64,000 nt of DNA from Actinoalloteichus hymeniacidonis. GTDB lineage: Bacteria; Actinomycetota; Actinomycetes; Mycobacteriales; Pseudonocardiaceae. A program made the position numbers and the translations under genes. Numbering within the stretch: position 1 is the stretch's first letter; each line of letters begins with the position of its first letter. The notes under the pieces were generated by a model. The model had not been told where the DNA came from and searched no databases. It worked only from the letters and a program-made list of their open reading frames with translations. Positions 52,181 to 62,882 of this stretch are shown here, one piece after another. The stretch is taken from the NCBI RefSeq assembly GCF_014203365.1, contig NZ_JACHIS010000001.1:5394001-5458000 (forward strand), given 5' to 3'.

Positions 52181-52852
52181 TCAGCCGACATAGCGGTCTC
52201 GACCGGAGAGGACCCGGGCGATCACGAACAGCAGCAGCAACCCGCCAGCCGCCACCGGCACCACGATCGCCGCGCTGCCGACCTCGTACTGCGCCGACGG
52301 AACCGGCGGCCAGATGCTGGATTGTTCGACCTCGATCTGACCGCCGAGAGTGGTCTCGTCGTCGGCCGTCAGTAGGTAGAAGCCTTCGCCTTCGGCGCAG
52401 ACCACCCAGTTGCGAACCCTCGGCTCGCCCTCATCGGTACGGCCCGGCACCGGGTCCCGAACCTCGACCGTGCAGCTTTCGACGCTGCCGGTGGCCTCGG
52501 TGCCCAACTTCGCGCCATCGACGGTCAACACGACCAACGCCCATGCCGAGAAGACCAGTCCGATGAGGGCCAAGGGCCAGCGCCGCCCGCCCGCAGTGAG
52601 CAACAGGCCGATGGCGAACGCGAGCACACCGCCCATGCCCCACGGAGTGAAGGCCGTATCCACCTTGATCGGCCCGGCCGAAGAGGCACGCCACGCCAGC
52701 ACCACCCCGATCACCATCGCGACCAGCCCGCCCAAGACGACCAGCGTTCCGATCCCCCGGCGCGGCCTGCCGAGCACATCGCCCGTCCGCTCCATGATCC
52801 GGTCGCGTCGTTCCCGACCTGCCGACGTCACATCGTCACCGTCTTTTCCCAC
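52181..52852 (-). CDS. Integral membrane protein (hypothetical)
   Basis: 223 residues. Predicted membrane segments about 36-55, 72-88, 92-110 and 194-213. Between the third and fourth an extracytoplasmic section has two cysteines (ESCTVEVRDP, NWVVCAEGEG) that could form a disulfide. Not recognised. It follows sbcC by 2 bases and is probably in its operon, but nothing links it to DNA repair. Confidence 0.75.
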   Translation of the reverse strand: MGKDGDDVTSAGRERRDRIMERTGDVLGRPRRGIGTLVVLGGLVAMVIGVVLAWRASSAGPIKVDTAFTPWGMGGVLAFAIGLLLTAGGRRWPLALIGLVFSAWALVVLTVDGAKLGTEATGSVESCTVEVRDPVPGRTDEGEPRVRNWVVCAEGEGFYLLTADDETTLGGQIEVEQSSIWPPVPSAQYEVGSAAIVVPVAAGGLLLLFVIARVLSGRDRYVG

Positions 52853-52854
52853 CC

Positions 52855-55800
52855 TTAAGCCATCTCCATCTCCAGGGTGGACCCAGTTCGAGAGCGGCGC
52901 ACCCGCAACCGTGTCGGGATGCGTTGCCGCAGTTCCTCCACGTGCGAGACGAGACCCACGACGCGTCCGCCCGCACGAAGTTCGTCGAGGGTATCCATCA
53001 CCAGGTCCAGGGTGTCGGCGTCGAGGCTGCCGAACCCCTCGTCGACGAACAGGGTGTCGAGCAACGCGCCGCCCGTCTCTGCCGCGACCACGTCGGCCAG
53101 TCCCAGGGCCAGCGCCAACGACGCGAGGAAGGACTCACCGCCGGACAGCGTCTTGGCGGACCGAGCCCGGCCGGAGTAGTCGTCGATCACGTCCAGCCAC
53201 AGGCCGCCCCGCTTACCCCGACTACCTGCCGCATCCGAGTGCACGAAGGAATAGCGGCCTTGGCTCATCCGCTGTAGTCGACGGGTCGCGGCGACCGCGA
53301 CCTCTTCGAGGCGGGCCGCCAGCACATACGAGCGCAGCGACATCTTGCGGTTGTTCTGCCCGCGTCCGTTGACCACATCGGTCAACGCGTCCAGGGTCGC
53401 GTAGTCGGCCTCGATCGGCGCCAGTTCACGTTCGGCCACGGTCCAGCGGCCCAGCAGGTCGGCCAATTCCGAATCGGCAGCCTCGGCTGCGCGCAGCCGG
53501 GCCACCGCCTCCTCCGCAGCTCGGCGGGCCTCGTCGGCGGTCGAATCCAACGCCGCCAGGTCGGGCGGGGTGCTGTTCTCGGCAGCAACCACCTCCGGGT
53601 CCGCCAGCTCGGCCCGCAGTGCGGCCTCGTCTCGATCGGCCTGGCGAAGCGCCTCATCGAGCTTGCCGATGGAAGCCTCGTCGCGGGCCGATTCCAAAGC
53701 ATCGGCTAGGTCGTCGAACCCGGCTTCGGTAACGACGACGGCCACCCGGTGTCTGCGAGCGGCCAACCGATCGATCGCCTCGACCACGGCACTCAAGCGG
53801 TCGGCCAGTTCGTCGACCAGTTCGGCGGCGCGTAGCAGGGCGCCGCGCCGGGCCGCGACATCCGGATAGCCGCCCGCCGCCGTGGTCAACCGATCGGAAC
53901 GCTCGGCGATGACCCGGTTCAGATGCGCCTCTTCGCTGCGTATCGAGGCCAGCTCGCTCTGCAGCGCCGCTCGGCGCCGCTGCGACTCGGCCGACTCGGC
54001 CTCGAGAACAGCCAGCTGATCGGTCCGCCGCTGGTGGACTGCGGCCAGTTTCTCGGCCGCGTCGAGTTCCGTCTCCGTTTCGGCGAGTGCCGAGCTCAAC
54101 GTGGATTCGGAACGCCCGGCCAACTGCGTCACCAAAGCATCCCTGGCATGCAGACACTCTTGGCGGGCCGCGGTCGAGGCCTCCCGTTCAGCGGATGCGA
54201 CCTGTTCGGCGCGGACCGCCGCTCGTTCTTGAGCGTCGGTCACCAAGGCGGCGTGTTCAGCCGGGACGGGGTGCTCCGGCGATCCGCAGACCGCGCAGGG
54301 CTCACCCGCGACCAGCGCACCCGCCAGTTCGCCCGCCATCCCGCTCAGCCGTTGTTCTCGGAGGTCGAGCAGGAGGTCACGGGCGGTCTGATGGGCGTCG
54401 ACTGCCGAGGCTCTGGCTGCTTCGGCTGCCGCCAACCGCTGTTCGGCGCCCGGCAGCTCCCGTGCCGAAGCGGTCAACTCGATCAGCTCGTCTCGTCGAG
54501 CGCGGATTCCCGGCACAGCCGCCGCAGCCGTCGCCGACTCCTCCAGTTGGGTCCGCACCCCGGCGAGTTCGACGGGCAACTGCTCCGCTCGGCGTTCCGA
54601 CTCGGCCAAGGCCATCTCGGTCTTCTCGCGGGTCGAGGCCATCTCGACCGATCGCGAACGGTCGGGTTGTTGCAGCGCCGCCTCGTCGACCAGGCTCGTC
54701 AGGGCGCCCGCGGACTCTCTTCGTGCAGCGGCGAATTCGCGTAGTTCGACGACCACCCGCTTTTCGAGGCCCCGGCGGGCGGTGCCGTCGGGCTCGCTAC
54801 CGCCGTCTGCGGCGACCACCGATTGATCGGCGGGTATGTCGGCATCGGCGTCGCCGAGTGCAGCGACGAGGTCGGCACTCGAGAGCATCCGATGGAGTGC
54901 CGAATCGCCGCTCGCTGTTGATTCGTCGACGGCGGCGATGGCGGTGTGCCGGGTCTTCTCCGCACGGTCACGGCGGTGTCGAAGGTCTGCCTCGGCCCGG
55001 ATGCGTTCGTCGTTCTCGGCGGCCACCGGGGCCGCGGCGCGAGCCGCGGCGAGTTCGGCCGTCCACGCGAGACGCGTCTCGTGCTGTTCGTCGAGTCGCG
55101 CAAGGCGGGCCAGTAGCTCGGTCCGCCTGGCGATTGCCGTTGCGAGCCGATGCCCGGCTACGGCGGTTTGCTCGGCCCGCCGTCGCTGATCGGTGGTGGC
55201 AGCCACGGCCTCCTGGGCCGACTGTCGTTGATCGGCCGCCTGCCGTGTCAGCTCCTCCACCCACCGGCCCGTCGGCTGCTCGACCGAGGGTGGTTCGACG
55301 CCTGCCGCCTGGGCGATCCGGGCCAGCAGTTGCTCCACCCCGCGACGGGCGTTCTGGACGTCGTTGAACCGGGCGGTCCGGCGTTCGCGAAACCACTTCT
55401 CGGTCTCGGCGAACCGCTGGGTGCCGAAGAGTTGTTCCAGCAGTTGTTCCCGCTCATCGGTATCGGCGCGCAGGAACCTGGCGAACTCGCCCTGTGGCAG
55501 CAACACCACCTGGAAGAACTGTTGGTGGGTCATACCGAGAAGCCTGCTGACCGTCCTGGCGACCTCGTCGATCCGGCTCAATCCATCCGGATAGCCGTCC
55601 GGAACACCGCCGAGCCAAGCCAAGGAGACCTTCGCCTGCACGGTGGTGGTGCCCTCGCCCCGCTTCTTGCGCCGCTCGAACTCGGGACTACGGACGATGC
55701 GCAGCCGGTGCCCCTGGATCGTCACCTCAAGTTCGACCCTGGTCGCCACGGTGTCGGGCGCCTGATCACAGCGCAGTCTGCGCACCTGTCCCCTGGCGCC

Positions 55801-55971
55801 GGGAACCTGTCCGAACAACGCATAGGCGACCCCGTCGAGCAGCGTCGTCTTACCCGCGCCCGTCTCGCCGTGGAGCAGGAAGAGCCCATCGGCGCCGAGC
55901 GCATCGAAGTCGACCTGCACCGTGTTCCGGTACGGTCCGAACGCCGTCATCGCCAACCGATGAAGCCTCAC
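52855..55971 (-). CDS. sbcC: Nuclease SbcCD subunit C (SMC-like ATPase)
   Basis: 1,038 residues. With SbcD it forms the Mre11-Rad50-type nuclease that opens hairpins and protein-blocked ends. Walker A LHGETGAGKTTLLDG near the N-terminus; long coiled coils; zinc hook GEPCAVCGSPEHPV at about residue 559; C-terminal signature KTLSGGESFLASLALALGLADVV and Walker B (LFVDEGFGSLD). GTG start overlaps the sbcD stop (GTGA). Confidence 0.97.
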   Translation of the reverse strand: MRLHRLAMTAFGPYRNTVQVDFDALGADGLFLLHGETGAGKTTLLDGVAYALFGQVPGARGQVRRLRCDQAPDTVATRVELEVTIQGHRLRIVRSPEFERRKKRGEGTTTVQAKVSLAWLGGVPDGYPDGLSRIDEVARTVSRLLGMTHQQFFQVVLLPQGEFARFLRADTDEREQLLEQLFGTQRFAETEKWFRERRTARFNDVQNARRGVEQLLARIAQAAGVEPPSVEQPTGRWVEELTRQAADQRQSAQEAVAATTDQRRRAEQTAVAGHRLATAIARRTELLARLARLDEQHETRLAWTAELAAARAAAPVAAENDERIRAEADLRHRRDRAEKTRHTAIAAVDESTASGDSALHRMLSSADLVAALGDADADIPADQSVVAADGGSEPDGTARRGLEKRVVVELREFAAARRESAGALTSLVDEAALQQPDRSRSVEMASTREKTEMALAESERRAEQLPVELAGVRTQLEESATAAAAVPGIRARRDELIELTASARELPGAEQRLAAAEAARASAVDAHQTARDLLLDLREQRLSGMAGELAGALVAGEPCAVCGSPEHPVPAEHAALVTDAQERAAVRAEQVASAEREASTAARQECLHARDALVTQLAGRSESTLSSALAETETELDAAEKLAAVHQRRTDQLAVLEAESAESQRRRAALQSELASIRSEEAHLNRVIAERSDRLTTAAGGYPDVAARRGALLRAAELVDELADRLSAVVEAIDRLAARRHRVAVVVTEAGFDDLADALESARDEASIGKLDEALRQADRDEAALRAELADPEVVAAENSTPPDLAALDSTADEARRAAEEAVARLRAAEAADSELADLLGRWTVAERELAPIEADYATLDALTDVVNGRGQNNRKMSLRSYVLAARLEEVAVAATRRLQRMSQGRYSFVHSDAAGSRGKRGGLWLDVIDDYSGRARSAKTLSGGESFLASLALALGLADVVAAETGGALLDTLFVDEGFGSLDADTLDLVMDTLDELRAGGRVVGLVSHVEELRQRIPTRLRVRRSRTGSTLEMEMA

Positions 55972-57128
55972 GAGCGCACCTGCTCCCCGCAGACGGAATG
56001 CAAGGCCTCGTCCAACAACCGGGTCTCGGTCTCATCGGGCAGCGCCCCTCGGCAATCCGCGACGAACGACGCGGCCAACTCCCGATCGTCCTTGCCTCGA
56101 ATCGCCGCCGAATAGTGCAGCCGGGCATCGTCGAGGCCGCCTTCCGGCCGCCAATCGAGATGCACGGCGTGGGGGAACCGCTCTTGCAGGCGTCGCATCG
56201 GCTCCAATGGACGAACCCGGTCGGTCAACGTGATCGACAGGTAATGCTCGACACTGTCGGCGTGTCCCGGGTCGGCGAGCAGCTCGTCCAGCGTGCCGGT
56301 GAGGACCGCGAGCGGCCGTGGCACCGGAAGATCATGTCGCCGCACCTCGCCGAGGCCCTCTGCGGTGAGGTCGACCAGCCAGACCGATTTTCGGTGGTTT
56401 CGCTCCGAGAACGAGTAGGCGAGTGGACTACCGGAGTACCGCAACGCGGGCCGCAGCGTCTGCGGACCATGGAGGTGGCCGAGGGCCACGTAATCGATGT
56501 CGTCGAAGACTCGGGCCGGGACCTGCTCGACACCGCCGACCGCGATGCGTCGTTCCGATTCGCTGCCCTCGCCGCCGGTGACGAAAGCGTGCGCCAACAC
56601 CACCGACCGCACCCCCGGCCCTCGGGTGGCGAGATCCGCCTTGATCCGCCGCATCGCCTCGGTGAGCACACCGGTGTGGCCTACCGAATCGGGGCCGCTG
56701 ATTCCCAGGCTGGCGCGGGCCGGATCCGGGTCCAGATAGGGAATTCCGTAGAACGCGACCGGGCCGTGCTCATCGGCGAGCAGAACCGGACTATCCAACT
56801 CCGAGATTCGTGTCCGCAGGTGTAGCCCGCCTGCGGCGGCGAATTCCGAATATGCGCCGAGCCTGGCCGCCGAGTCGTGGTTTCCCGAGGTGAGCACGAT
56901 CGAGGCACCCGCGGCGCGAAGAGCCGCCAGGATGTGATGGCAGACGCCCACCGCCTCCCCGGATGGCACCGCCCGATCGTAGAGATCACCTGCGATGACG
57001 ACCGTGTCCACTTTCTCCGAAGCCACCAGATCGGCCAGGCCCGCCAACACATCCCGCTGCTCGCCGAGCAGATCGCGGCCGTGAAAGGTACGGCCGAGAT
57101 GCCAGTCGGAGGTGTGGAGGATGCGCAT
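55968..57128 (-). CDS. sbcD: Nuclease SbcCD subunit D (Mre11-like)
   Basis: 386 residues. Metallophosphoesterase motifs for two Mn ions: HTSDWHLG, VIAGDLYDRAVP, TSGNHDS, VVLAHAFVTGG and YVALGHLHGPQ. The capping domain and C-terminal SbcC-binding region follow. Upstream gene of the sbcD-sbcC pair. The divergent neighbour is rmuC, another recombination gene, 176 bases away. Confidence 0.97.
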   Translation of the reverse strand: MRILHTSDWHLGRTFHGRDLLGEQRDVLAGLADLVASEKVDTVVIAGDLYDRAVPSGEAVGVCHHILAALRAAGASIVLTSGNHDSAARLGAYSEFAAAGGLHLRTRISELDSPVLLADEHGPVAFYGIPYLDPDPARASLGISGPDSVGHTGVLTEAMRRIKADLATRGPGVRSVVLAHAFVTGGEGSESERRIAVGGVEQVPARVFDDIDYVALGHLHGPQTLRPALRYSGSPLAYSFSERNHRKSVWLVDLTAEGLGEVRRHDLPVPRPLAVLTGTLDELLADPGHADSVEHYLSITLTDRVRPLEPMRRLQERFPHAVHLDWRPEGGLDDARLHYSAAIRGKDDRELAASFVADCRGALPDETETRLLDEALHSVCGEQVRS

Positions 57129-57304
57129 GCTGCCACGCTAGAGGCCAACGGTGTTGAGATCACTTCTCACCCCCCAAATTCACTCGAACTGATGTTCGAT
57201 AGCCGGATTACGAGCATTGCGACCTGCAGGTGTGCATGATCGGTTTCGGGTAGCACTGTCCACCCGGGATTTCCGGAAACGACGAGGCAGGAAGGAGGCG
57301 AACC

Positions 57305-58303
57305 ATGTCCGCAGTAGTCATCAGCACGGCGGCGATCGTGCTCGCATTGGCGATGGCCTGCGCTCTGGCGATGGTTTGGCGGCTGTACACCGACAGCATG
57401 CGTCGAACGGACGCGACCATGCAGCTCGTCGAGCAGGAGCGAGCCAGATCCGCCACGCATCAGGCAGCACTCCGCCGTTACGAGGTCGCTTTCGCCTCGA
57501 TCAGCGGGCGCGGCGAGCTGGGCGAACAGGTGCTCGTCGAAACGGCCCGAGCCTTAGGGCTTCGCGAAGGGCTCCATTTCACGGTCCAGACCGATCTCGC
57601 AGGTGGCGGAGCGGCCCGACCGGACCTCGTCCTCATGGTCGGGGACGGACGCCGGGTGCCGGTCGATGCCAAGACGAGCCTGGCTGTTTGGTTGGAGGCC
57701 GTCGAGACCGACGATGCAGCCGAGCGGGCCGACGCGCTGCGCGTGCATGCCCGCAACATCCGGTCGCGAGCGACCGAACTCGCCGGGAAGGAATATCAGC
57801 GGTGGGCCGACGCCATCTACGGCGCCATCATGTTCGTCCCGTCTGATGCAGCCGTCGTCGCCGCGCTGGATACCGACCCACACCTGCTGCGCTGGCTGCT
57901 CGATCGACGGGTCTTCCTTTGTGGACCGACCGGCTTCGGCGTACTTGCCTCGGCTGCGTTGTTCGCCGCCACCGAGCACGCCCTCGCCGAGGACGTCGAA
58001 CAGGTCCGGCGCCAGGCCGCCACCGCTCATCGATCGGCTGGCGCTGCGATCGACGCGGTGAACCTGTCAAGCACGCATCTGCAGCGCTTCCTGTCGGCGA
58101 GAAGACGCGAACTCGACGCCTTGGAGAGCTTCCGAACCGCCACCGAGCCGCTGAGAGAGGCGGCCGCGAGCCCGACCGAGGTCGCGGCGGTCCGTCGCGA
58201 CGAGACAGTCGCAGCGCTATTGCCCGCCGATCGACAAACGACGACAGAACTGTCGGCCGAGCAGCCGACTGCGGAAGGAGAACGGGTCATGAACCGGGAT
58301 TGA
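57305..58303 (+). CDS. rmuC: RmuC-like DNA recombination protein
   Basis: 332 residues; ATG with GGAAGGAGG just upstream. N-terminal membrane helix (VVISTAAIVLALAMACALAMVW), short coiled coil, then the RmuC nuclease-like core: GRGELGEQVLVETARALGL, RPDLVLMVGDGRRVPVDAKTSLAVWLEA, KEYQRWADAIYGAIMFVPSDAAV, FLCGPTGFGVLASA. RmuC limits rearrangements at inverted repeats. Shorter than E. coli RmuC (about 475 residues), missing much of the coiled coil, as in related actinobacteria. Confidence 0.9.
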   Translation: MSAVVISTAAIVLALAMACALAMVWRLYTDSMRRTDATMQLVEQERARSATHQAALRRYEVAFASISGRGELGEQVLVETARALGLREGLHFTVQTDLAGGGAARPDLVLMVGDGRRVPVDAKTSLAVWLEAVETDDAAERADALRVHARNIRSRATELAGKEYQRWADAIYGAIMFVPSDAAVVAALDTDPHLLRWLLDRRVFLCGPTGFGVLASAALFAATEHALAEDVEQVRRQAATAHRSAGAAIDAVNLSSTHLQRFLSARRRELDALESFRTATEPLREAAASPTEVAAVRRDETVAALLPADRQTTTELSAEQPTAEGERVMNRD

Positions 58304-58394
58304 ACGGGCAAGGCCGACATTCACTCGACCGGCTACATGCGTGAAGTTCCCGGTCCGACCGAATCCATACGGTGAACACATTACGGTGGACGCC

Positions 58395-59354
58395 GTGAGC
58401 GCTTCCCGCGACCGTGAACAGCCGCCGTCGACCCTTGACGAGCAAGCAGCGACCCCCTGGGCCGAACGATCCGCATTCCGTGATTCCCGAGGCATTACCT
58501 GGTGGGCCGCGTCGCTGCTCGCGATCGGGGCCACTTTGGTCGGGACCTTCGTGGATGTGCTGTTCCTGGGCGGCCCTCGGCTCGTCTCCCAGGTGATTTA
58601 CGCCATCGGCTGTCTGCTGGCGATCCTCCTGGTTCAGCGACAGAGTCTGTTCGGACCGATCGTCCAGCCGCCGTTGATCCTGGGTGTGTCGCTTCCGCTG
58701 GTCCTGTGGCTCACCGGCGAAGCTGCGGGTGCCGGGATGGCCACGGCGGCGCTCAGCCTCGCAATGCCCCTGCTCAATGCATTTCCCGTGATGGGCATCA
58801 CTACGGTACTCACGGTCGGTATCGGGCTCGCCCGTTACTTTCTGCAACGCCAACCATTGGCCGTTGAGGAGGACACGGCAGACAAAGTCAAGGTCAGTGC
58901 GAGCGACCGTCCGGCCAAGGGCGGCAGGCCCACAACGGACCGGCGTGGCCGATCCGAGCGCACGGGCGGTGGGCTCGATTCCGGTCGGCCGAGCGCGGCC
59001 AAGGCCGAGGGCCGTGGAAGCCGACCCGCAGGGCAGGGCAAGACGCCGGGCCGAAGTTCTGCAGCGGCGGGCCAGGCACGGTCGTCGGCAGAGCGAACGG
59101 GCGGGCAGCGTCGTCCCGGTAGGCCTAGCCCTCGATCGGGCGACGAGGACGGTGCGCCGCGTGGGTCGGCACGTCGCACCAGTGCCGCAGGTGGGCCGGC
59201 TAAGCAGGGGGGTCGACCGGGTCGACCAGACCAGCGATCGGGTCGCCCCGTTCGGAACGCTCGTGACGCGGGTGACGGGGGGCCGGCTGGTGGCAGGCCT
59301 CGGCCGGATCCCCGGCGTAGGCCACCGCGCAGTCGGGATGATTTCGACGACTGA
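58395..59354 (+). CDS. DUF6542 membrane protein with long basic disordered tail
   Basis: About 319 residues; the GTG at 58395 is likely, with GTG 58386 or further upstream possible. A four-helix membrane core (about 30-150: ITWWAASLLAIGATLVGTFVD ... MGITTVLTVGIGLARYFL) is the DUF6542 domain, then about 165 residues of Arg/Gly/Pro/Ser-rich low-complexity tail. In actinomycetes this gene usually sits between ychF and ispH, as here. Function unknown. Confidence 0.85.
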   Translation: MSASRDREQPPSTLDEQAATPWAERSAFRDSRGITWWAASLLAIGATLVGTFVDVLFLGGPRLVSQVIYAIGCLLAILLVQRQSLFGPIVQPPLILGVSLPLVLWLTGEAAGAGMATAALSLAMPLLNAFPVMGITTVLTVGIGLARYFLQRQPLAVEEDTADKVKVSASDRPAKGGRPTTDRRGRSERTGGGLDSGRPSAAKAEGRGSRPAGQGKTPGRSSAAAGQARSSAERTGGQRRPGRPSPRSGDEDGAPRGSARRTSAAGGPAKQGGRPGRPDQRSGRPVRNARDAGDGGPAGGRPRPDPRRRPPRSRDDFDD

Positions 59355-59546
59355 GTTGTCGACGACCAAGCCGTGCACGACCGCGCAGCTGACGACGACC
59401 ACCAGCTAGAGCTGTTCAACGACGGGCGCGTGAGGCGCGATTGCGCCAGCTCGTCCGATTGGCACCCGACTGACCCGTCGGGAGTGAGCGGCGCGCAACC
59501 ACAGGCTTCGACCGATCGGCGCCCGACCGATCGGTTGATGACCGAG

Positions 59547-59618
59547 GCCGATCGAGCCGAGAGCGCCGATCAAGCCGAGACCGCTGATCGAGCCGACTGG
59601 GCCGATCAAGCAGAGTGC
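59547..59618. repeat. Four tandem 18-base imperfect repeats
   Basis: Units of GCCGATC(A/G)AGCCGAGA-type sequence, each exactly 18 bases, starting at 59547, 59565, 59583 and 59601. They lie in the 307-base gap between the convergent DUF6542 gene and ispH, which holds no other supported gene apart from the terminator to the right. Confidence 0.7.
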
Positions 59619-59627
59619 GCCACGTAC

Positions 59628-59654
59628 GGCGGGCCCGATCGATGCGGGCCCGCC
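59628..59654 (-). terminator. Terminator of ispH
   Basis: Perfect 9-bp stem GGCGGGCCC / GGGCCCGCC, 9-base loop, 7 bases after the ispH stop. Confidence 0.8.
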
Positions 59655-59661
59655 GAGGACG

Positions 59662-60687
59662 TCAGCGCACGTCCGACATCGCCTGCCGCAGCTCGCGCGG
59701 CAGTGCGAAGGTGATCTTCTCGTTGGCGGTGGTGACCTCTTCGACCTCGCCGTACCCGCGTTCTGCCAGGTAGTCGATGACGCCGAGCACCAGGATGTCC
59801 GGTACCGAGGCCCCACTGGTCACCCCGACCGTGGTGACGCCTTCGAGCCACTTCTCATCGATCTCGCGGGCGTAGTCGATGAGATAGGCGGCGTCGGACC
59901 CCGCCTGCACGGCCACCTCGACCAGCCGCTTCGAGTTCGACGAGTTCTGGGAACCGACTACCAGCACGAGCTCGCATTCCGCAGCCATCGCCTTGACGGC
60001 GACCTGGCGGTTCTGGGTGGCGTAGCAGATGTCGTCGGACGGTGGGTCACGCAGCTCGGGGAAGCGCTCCTTGAGCTGGTCGACGCGCTCCATGGTCTCG
60101 TCGACGCTCAGGGTCGTCTGCGATAGCCAGATCACCTTCGACGGGTCCCGCACCTCGACCTTGGCGACGTCCTCCGGACGGTCGACCAGCTGTACGTGGT
60201 CCGGGGCCTCGCCTGCGGTGCCCTCTACTTCCTCGTGACCTTCGTGCCCGATCAGCAGGATGTCGTAGTCGTCGCGGGCGAAGCGGCGGGCTTCCTGGTG
60301 GACCTTGGTGACCAACGGGCAGGTGGCATCGATGGTGCGCAGGTTCCGACGCTCGGCCTCCTCGTGCACGGCAGGCGACACGCCATGGGCGGAGAAGACG
60401 ACCAGCGCACCCTCGGGCACCTCGTCGGTCTCGTCGACGAAGATCACGCCTCGGTCCTGCAAGGTCTCGACGACGTGCTTGTTGTGCACGATCTCCTTGC
60501 GGACGTATACCGGTGCGCCGTAGGTGTCCAGGGCCTTCTCGACCGTGATCACCGCGCGGTCCACCCCCGCGCAGTAGCCGCGCGGCTTGGCCAACAGCAC
60601 GCGTTTCCGGGCGGTCGTCTCGGCCTGCTCCTGCTCCGGCTGGCCGAGCGGCTGCGAGGAAGAGGCTTCTGGGGTCGAGGCGGTCAT
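59662..60687 (-). CDS. ispH: 4-hydroxy-3-methylbut-2-enyl diphosphate reductase
   Basis: 341 residues. [4Fe-4S] enzyme performing the last step of the MEP isoprenoid pathway (HMBPP to IPP and DMAPP). Cluster cysteines: [25 protein letters not shown] and the third in [10 protein letters not shown]. Substrate-site motifs: [32 protein letters not shown] and [11 protein letters not shown]. Preceded by an N-terminal extension of about 25 residues. Divergent from the lipid-droplet-associated gene. Confidence 0.97.
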   Translation of the reverse strand: MTASTPEASSSQPLGQPEQEQAETTARKRVLLAKPRGYCAGVDRAVITVEKALDTYGAPVYVRKEIVHNKHVVETLQDRGVIFVDETDEVPEGALVVFSAHGVSPAVHEEAERRNLRTIDATCPLVTKVHQEARRFARDDYDILLIGHEGHEEVEGTAGEAPDHVQLVDRPEDVAKVEVRDPSKVIWLSQTTLSVDETMERVDQLKERFPELRDPPSDDICYATQNRQVAVKAMAAECELVLVVGSQNSSNSKRLVEVAVQAGSDAAYLIDYAREIDEKWLEGVTTVGVTSGASVPDILVLGVIDYLAERGYGEVEEVTTANEKITFALPRELRQAMSDVR

Positions 60688-60802
60688 GGGTCCCAGCGTA
60701 CGGATCCCGATCTGAGGGTCCCACTCTGCCGCCCGACCACCGGTACAGCGGATTTGCCGGTTCGCGCTGTGCAGTCGCCGTCACCTACGGCACGCTGAAG
60801 TC

Positions 60803-61582
60803 ATGACAAACTTGCCACTACCCGTTCGGCTGGCCGCGGGTCTGGCGGTAGCCGCCGTCGAACAGGCCCGAAGATTGCCAGAGCAACTCGCCGGATTGCC
60901 GGTCACGGTGGTCAGTCAGGCGTTGTCGCTGTCGATGCGCGTTCAGCAGCAGGTGACCGAGCTCGCCATCAAGGGCGACGAGGCGCTGTCCGGTCTGCGT
61001 GCGCCGGAGGAGAACCCGGAGTGGGCCACCTTCGACGAGGATCTCGCTCCCGAGGGCACCGCAGCCGGCGATGCCCGTCCGAACCGATCGGACGGGCAGG
61101 ACAGGTCGGAGCCAACCCGGGCCTCCGACGCGGACGACACCGAAACCGACGATCTCGACGACTTCGATGATGCGTTGGCTGTCGACGCATTGGGCAACGG
61201 CTCCTTCGGTGTTCCCGTCACCGGCGACACAGCCGGCCCGGGCCCGGCGAAGTCCGAGCGGACCGGCACGGCGACGAGAACTCGTACGCCCGCCTCGACC
61301 GCGAAGCGGGCCCACCCCGACTACGAGGACCTCGAGGACCCGATCGACGATGCCGATCCCGGGCGGTCCCTGGTGGAGCCGCGACGCGCGGAGGCCGTGT
61401 TGATCTCGGAGGAGCCCGTCACCGGCTACGATGGGTTCAGCCTTGCTCAGCTGCGGGGCAGGCTCCGGGGCTTCTCGCCGGAGCAGCTGCGCGCGCTGCT
61501 CGCCTACGAGAAGAGCGGCACCGCGCGGCCCGACTATGTACGTATGCTTTCGAATCGGCTGGCGACGGTGAGCGCCGAGTGA
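60803..61582 (+). CDS. Lipid droplet-associated-type protein
   Basis: 259 residues. An amphipathic N-terminal helical segment ([53 protein letters not shown], about 5-58) resembles the family located beside xseA in mycobacteria and rhodococci. A long acidic disordered middle ([15 protein letters not shown]) and a C-terminal helical domain ([28 protein letters not shown]) follow. The stop overlaps the xseA start (GTGA), so it is co-translated with the exonuclease genes. Function inferred from position and the helix only. Confidence 0.75.
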   Translation: MTNLPLPVRLAAGLAVAAVEQARRLPEQLAGLPVTVVSQALSLSMRVQQQVTELAIKGDEALSGLRAPEENPEWATFDEDLAPEGTAAGDARPNRSDGQDRSEPTRASDADDTETDDLDDFDDALAVDALGNGSFGVPVTGDTAGPGPAKSERTGTATRTRTPASTAKRAHPDYEDLEDPIDDADPGRSLVEPRRAEAVLISEEPVTGYDGFSLAQLRGRLRGFSPEQLRALLAYEKSGTARPDYVRMLSNRLATVSAE

Positions 61583-62880
61583 CCTCTCAATCCAGACAAC
61601 CCTCGCAGTCGAACCAGTCCGCAGCCGAGGGTTCCGCCGCGCCGCCGACCTCACCGGCACAGCCGTGGCCGGTTCGGACGGTGGCGCGCAAGATCTCCGA
61701 GTGGGTCAACCGCCTCGGGTCGGTGTGGGTGGAAGGCCAGATCACGCAGATCTCGGCCCGTCCCGGTACCGGCACGGCGTTTCTGACCTTGCGTGATCCG
61801 GCGGCCGAGGTGTCGCTGACCCTGACCTGTCCGGCGGGTCTGGTGCGGTCGGCCAGCCCGCCGCTCACCGATGGGGCCCGTGTCGTGGTGCACGGACAGC
61901 CGACGTTCTATCTCGGTCGGGGCACGTTGAGCCTGCGGGTGGACGAGATCCGGGCCGTCGGGATCGGCGAGTTGTTGGCGAGGATCGAACGTCTGCGCCG
62001 GTTGCTCGCGGCCGAGGGCATGTTCGATCCGGCGCGTAAGCGCAAGCTGCCGTTCCTGCCGAGCAAGGTGGGGCTGATCACCGGTCGGGCCTCCGCCGCC
62101 GAGCACGATGTCATCACCAACGCGACGGCTCGATGGCAGTCGGTCCGATTCGAGGTCCGCAACGTCGCGGTACAGGGCACGACGGCGGTCCCGCAGATCG
62201 TCACGGCCCTGCGCGAGTTGGATGCCGATCCCGATGTCCAGGTGATCGTGATCGCCAGGGGCGGTGGCAGTGTCGAGGATCTGCTGCCGTTCTCCGACGA
62301 GACCCTGTGTCGAGCGGTGGCGGCCTGCGGGACGCCGATCGTCAGTGCCATCGGCCACGAACCGGACACCCCGTTGTTGGACCACGTCGCGGATCTTCGC
62401 TGTTCAACGCCTACCGGCGCGGGCAAGCGGGTCGTGCCCGACATGGCGGAGGAGGTCTCCAGAATCAGTCTGCTGCGGGACCGGGGGCGGCGTGCCCTGC
62501 ATGGTTGGGTGGACCGTGAAACCCGGTTGTTGACGTCCTTGCGCAGCCGTCCGGTCCTGGCGTCTCCGCTTGTTCCACTGGCACATCGGGCGCAGGAAGT
62601 GGCAACATTGCGCGAGCGCAGCCTTCGTGCGGTGCTGACGGGGTTGTTGACCGCGGAGTCTGGTCTCGATGCGACCCGATCCCGATTGACCACTCTCGGA
62701 CCGGCAGCCACGTTGGCTCGCGGTTACGCGGTCGTACAACGTGTTGACGCGGATGGAGCTGCCGGGGTGCTCACATCCATCGCCGATGCCACACCGGAGA
62801 CGGTGTTGCGGGTTCGCGTAGTCGACGGCGCGGTGCAGGCCATCGTGACACACCCGACTGACAGCGGTGACCGGAGGTAG
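61579..62880 (+). CDS. xseA: Exodeoxyribonuclease VII large subunit
   Basis: 433 residues. Single-strand exonuclease with XseB. N-terminal OB fold ([30 protein letters not shown]), then the catalytic region: [77 protein letters not shown] coiled coil and C-terminal TLARGYAVV follow. GTG start overlaps the preceding gene. Confidence 0.97.
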   Translation: MTSQSRQPSQSNQSAAEGSAAPPTSPAQPWPVRTVARKISEWVNRLGSVWVEGQITQISARPGTGTAFLTLRDPAAEVSLTLTCPAGLVRSASPPLTDGARVVVHGQPTFYLGRGTLSLRVDEIRAVGIGELLARIERLRRLLAAEGMFDPARKRKLPFLPSKVGLITGRASAAEHDVITNATARWQSVRFEVRNVAVQGTTAVPQIVTALRELDADPDVQVIVIARGGGSVEDLLPFSDETLCRAVAACGTPIVSAIGHEPDTPLLDHVADLRCSTPTGAGKRVVPDMAEEVSRISLLRDRGRRALHGWVDRETRLLTSLRSRPVLASPLVPLAHRAQEVATLRERSLRAVLTGLLTAESGLDATRSRLTTLGPAATLARGYAVVQRVDADGAAGVLTSIADATPETVLRVRVVDGAVQAIVTHPTDSGDRR

Positions 62881-62882
62881 CG

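Noticed and set aside
59373-59714. Plus-strand ORF of 113 codons over the 18-base repeats
   Set aside because: It crosses the ispH terminator and the 3' end of ispH, and resembles no protein. The repeat alone explains the open frame.
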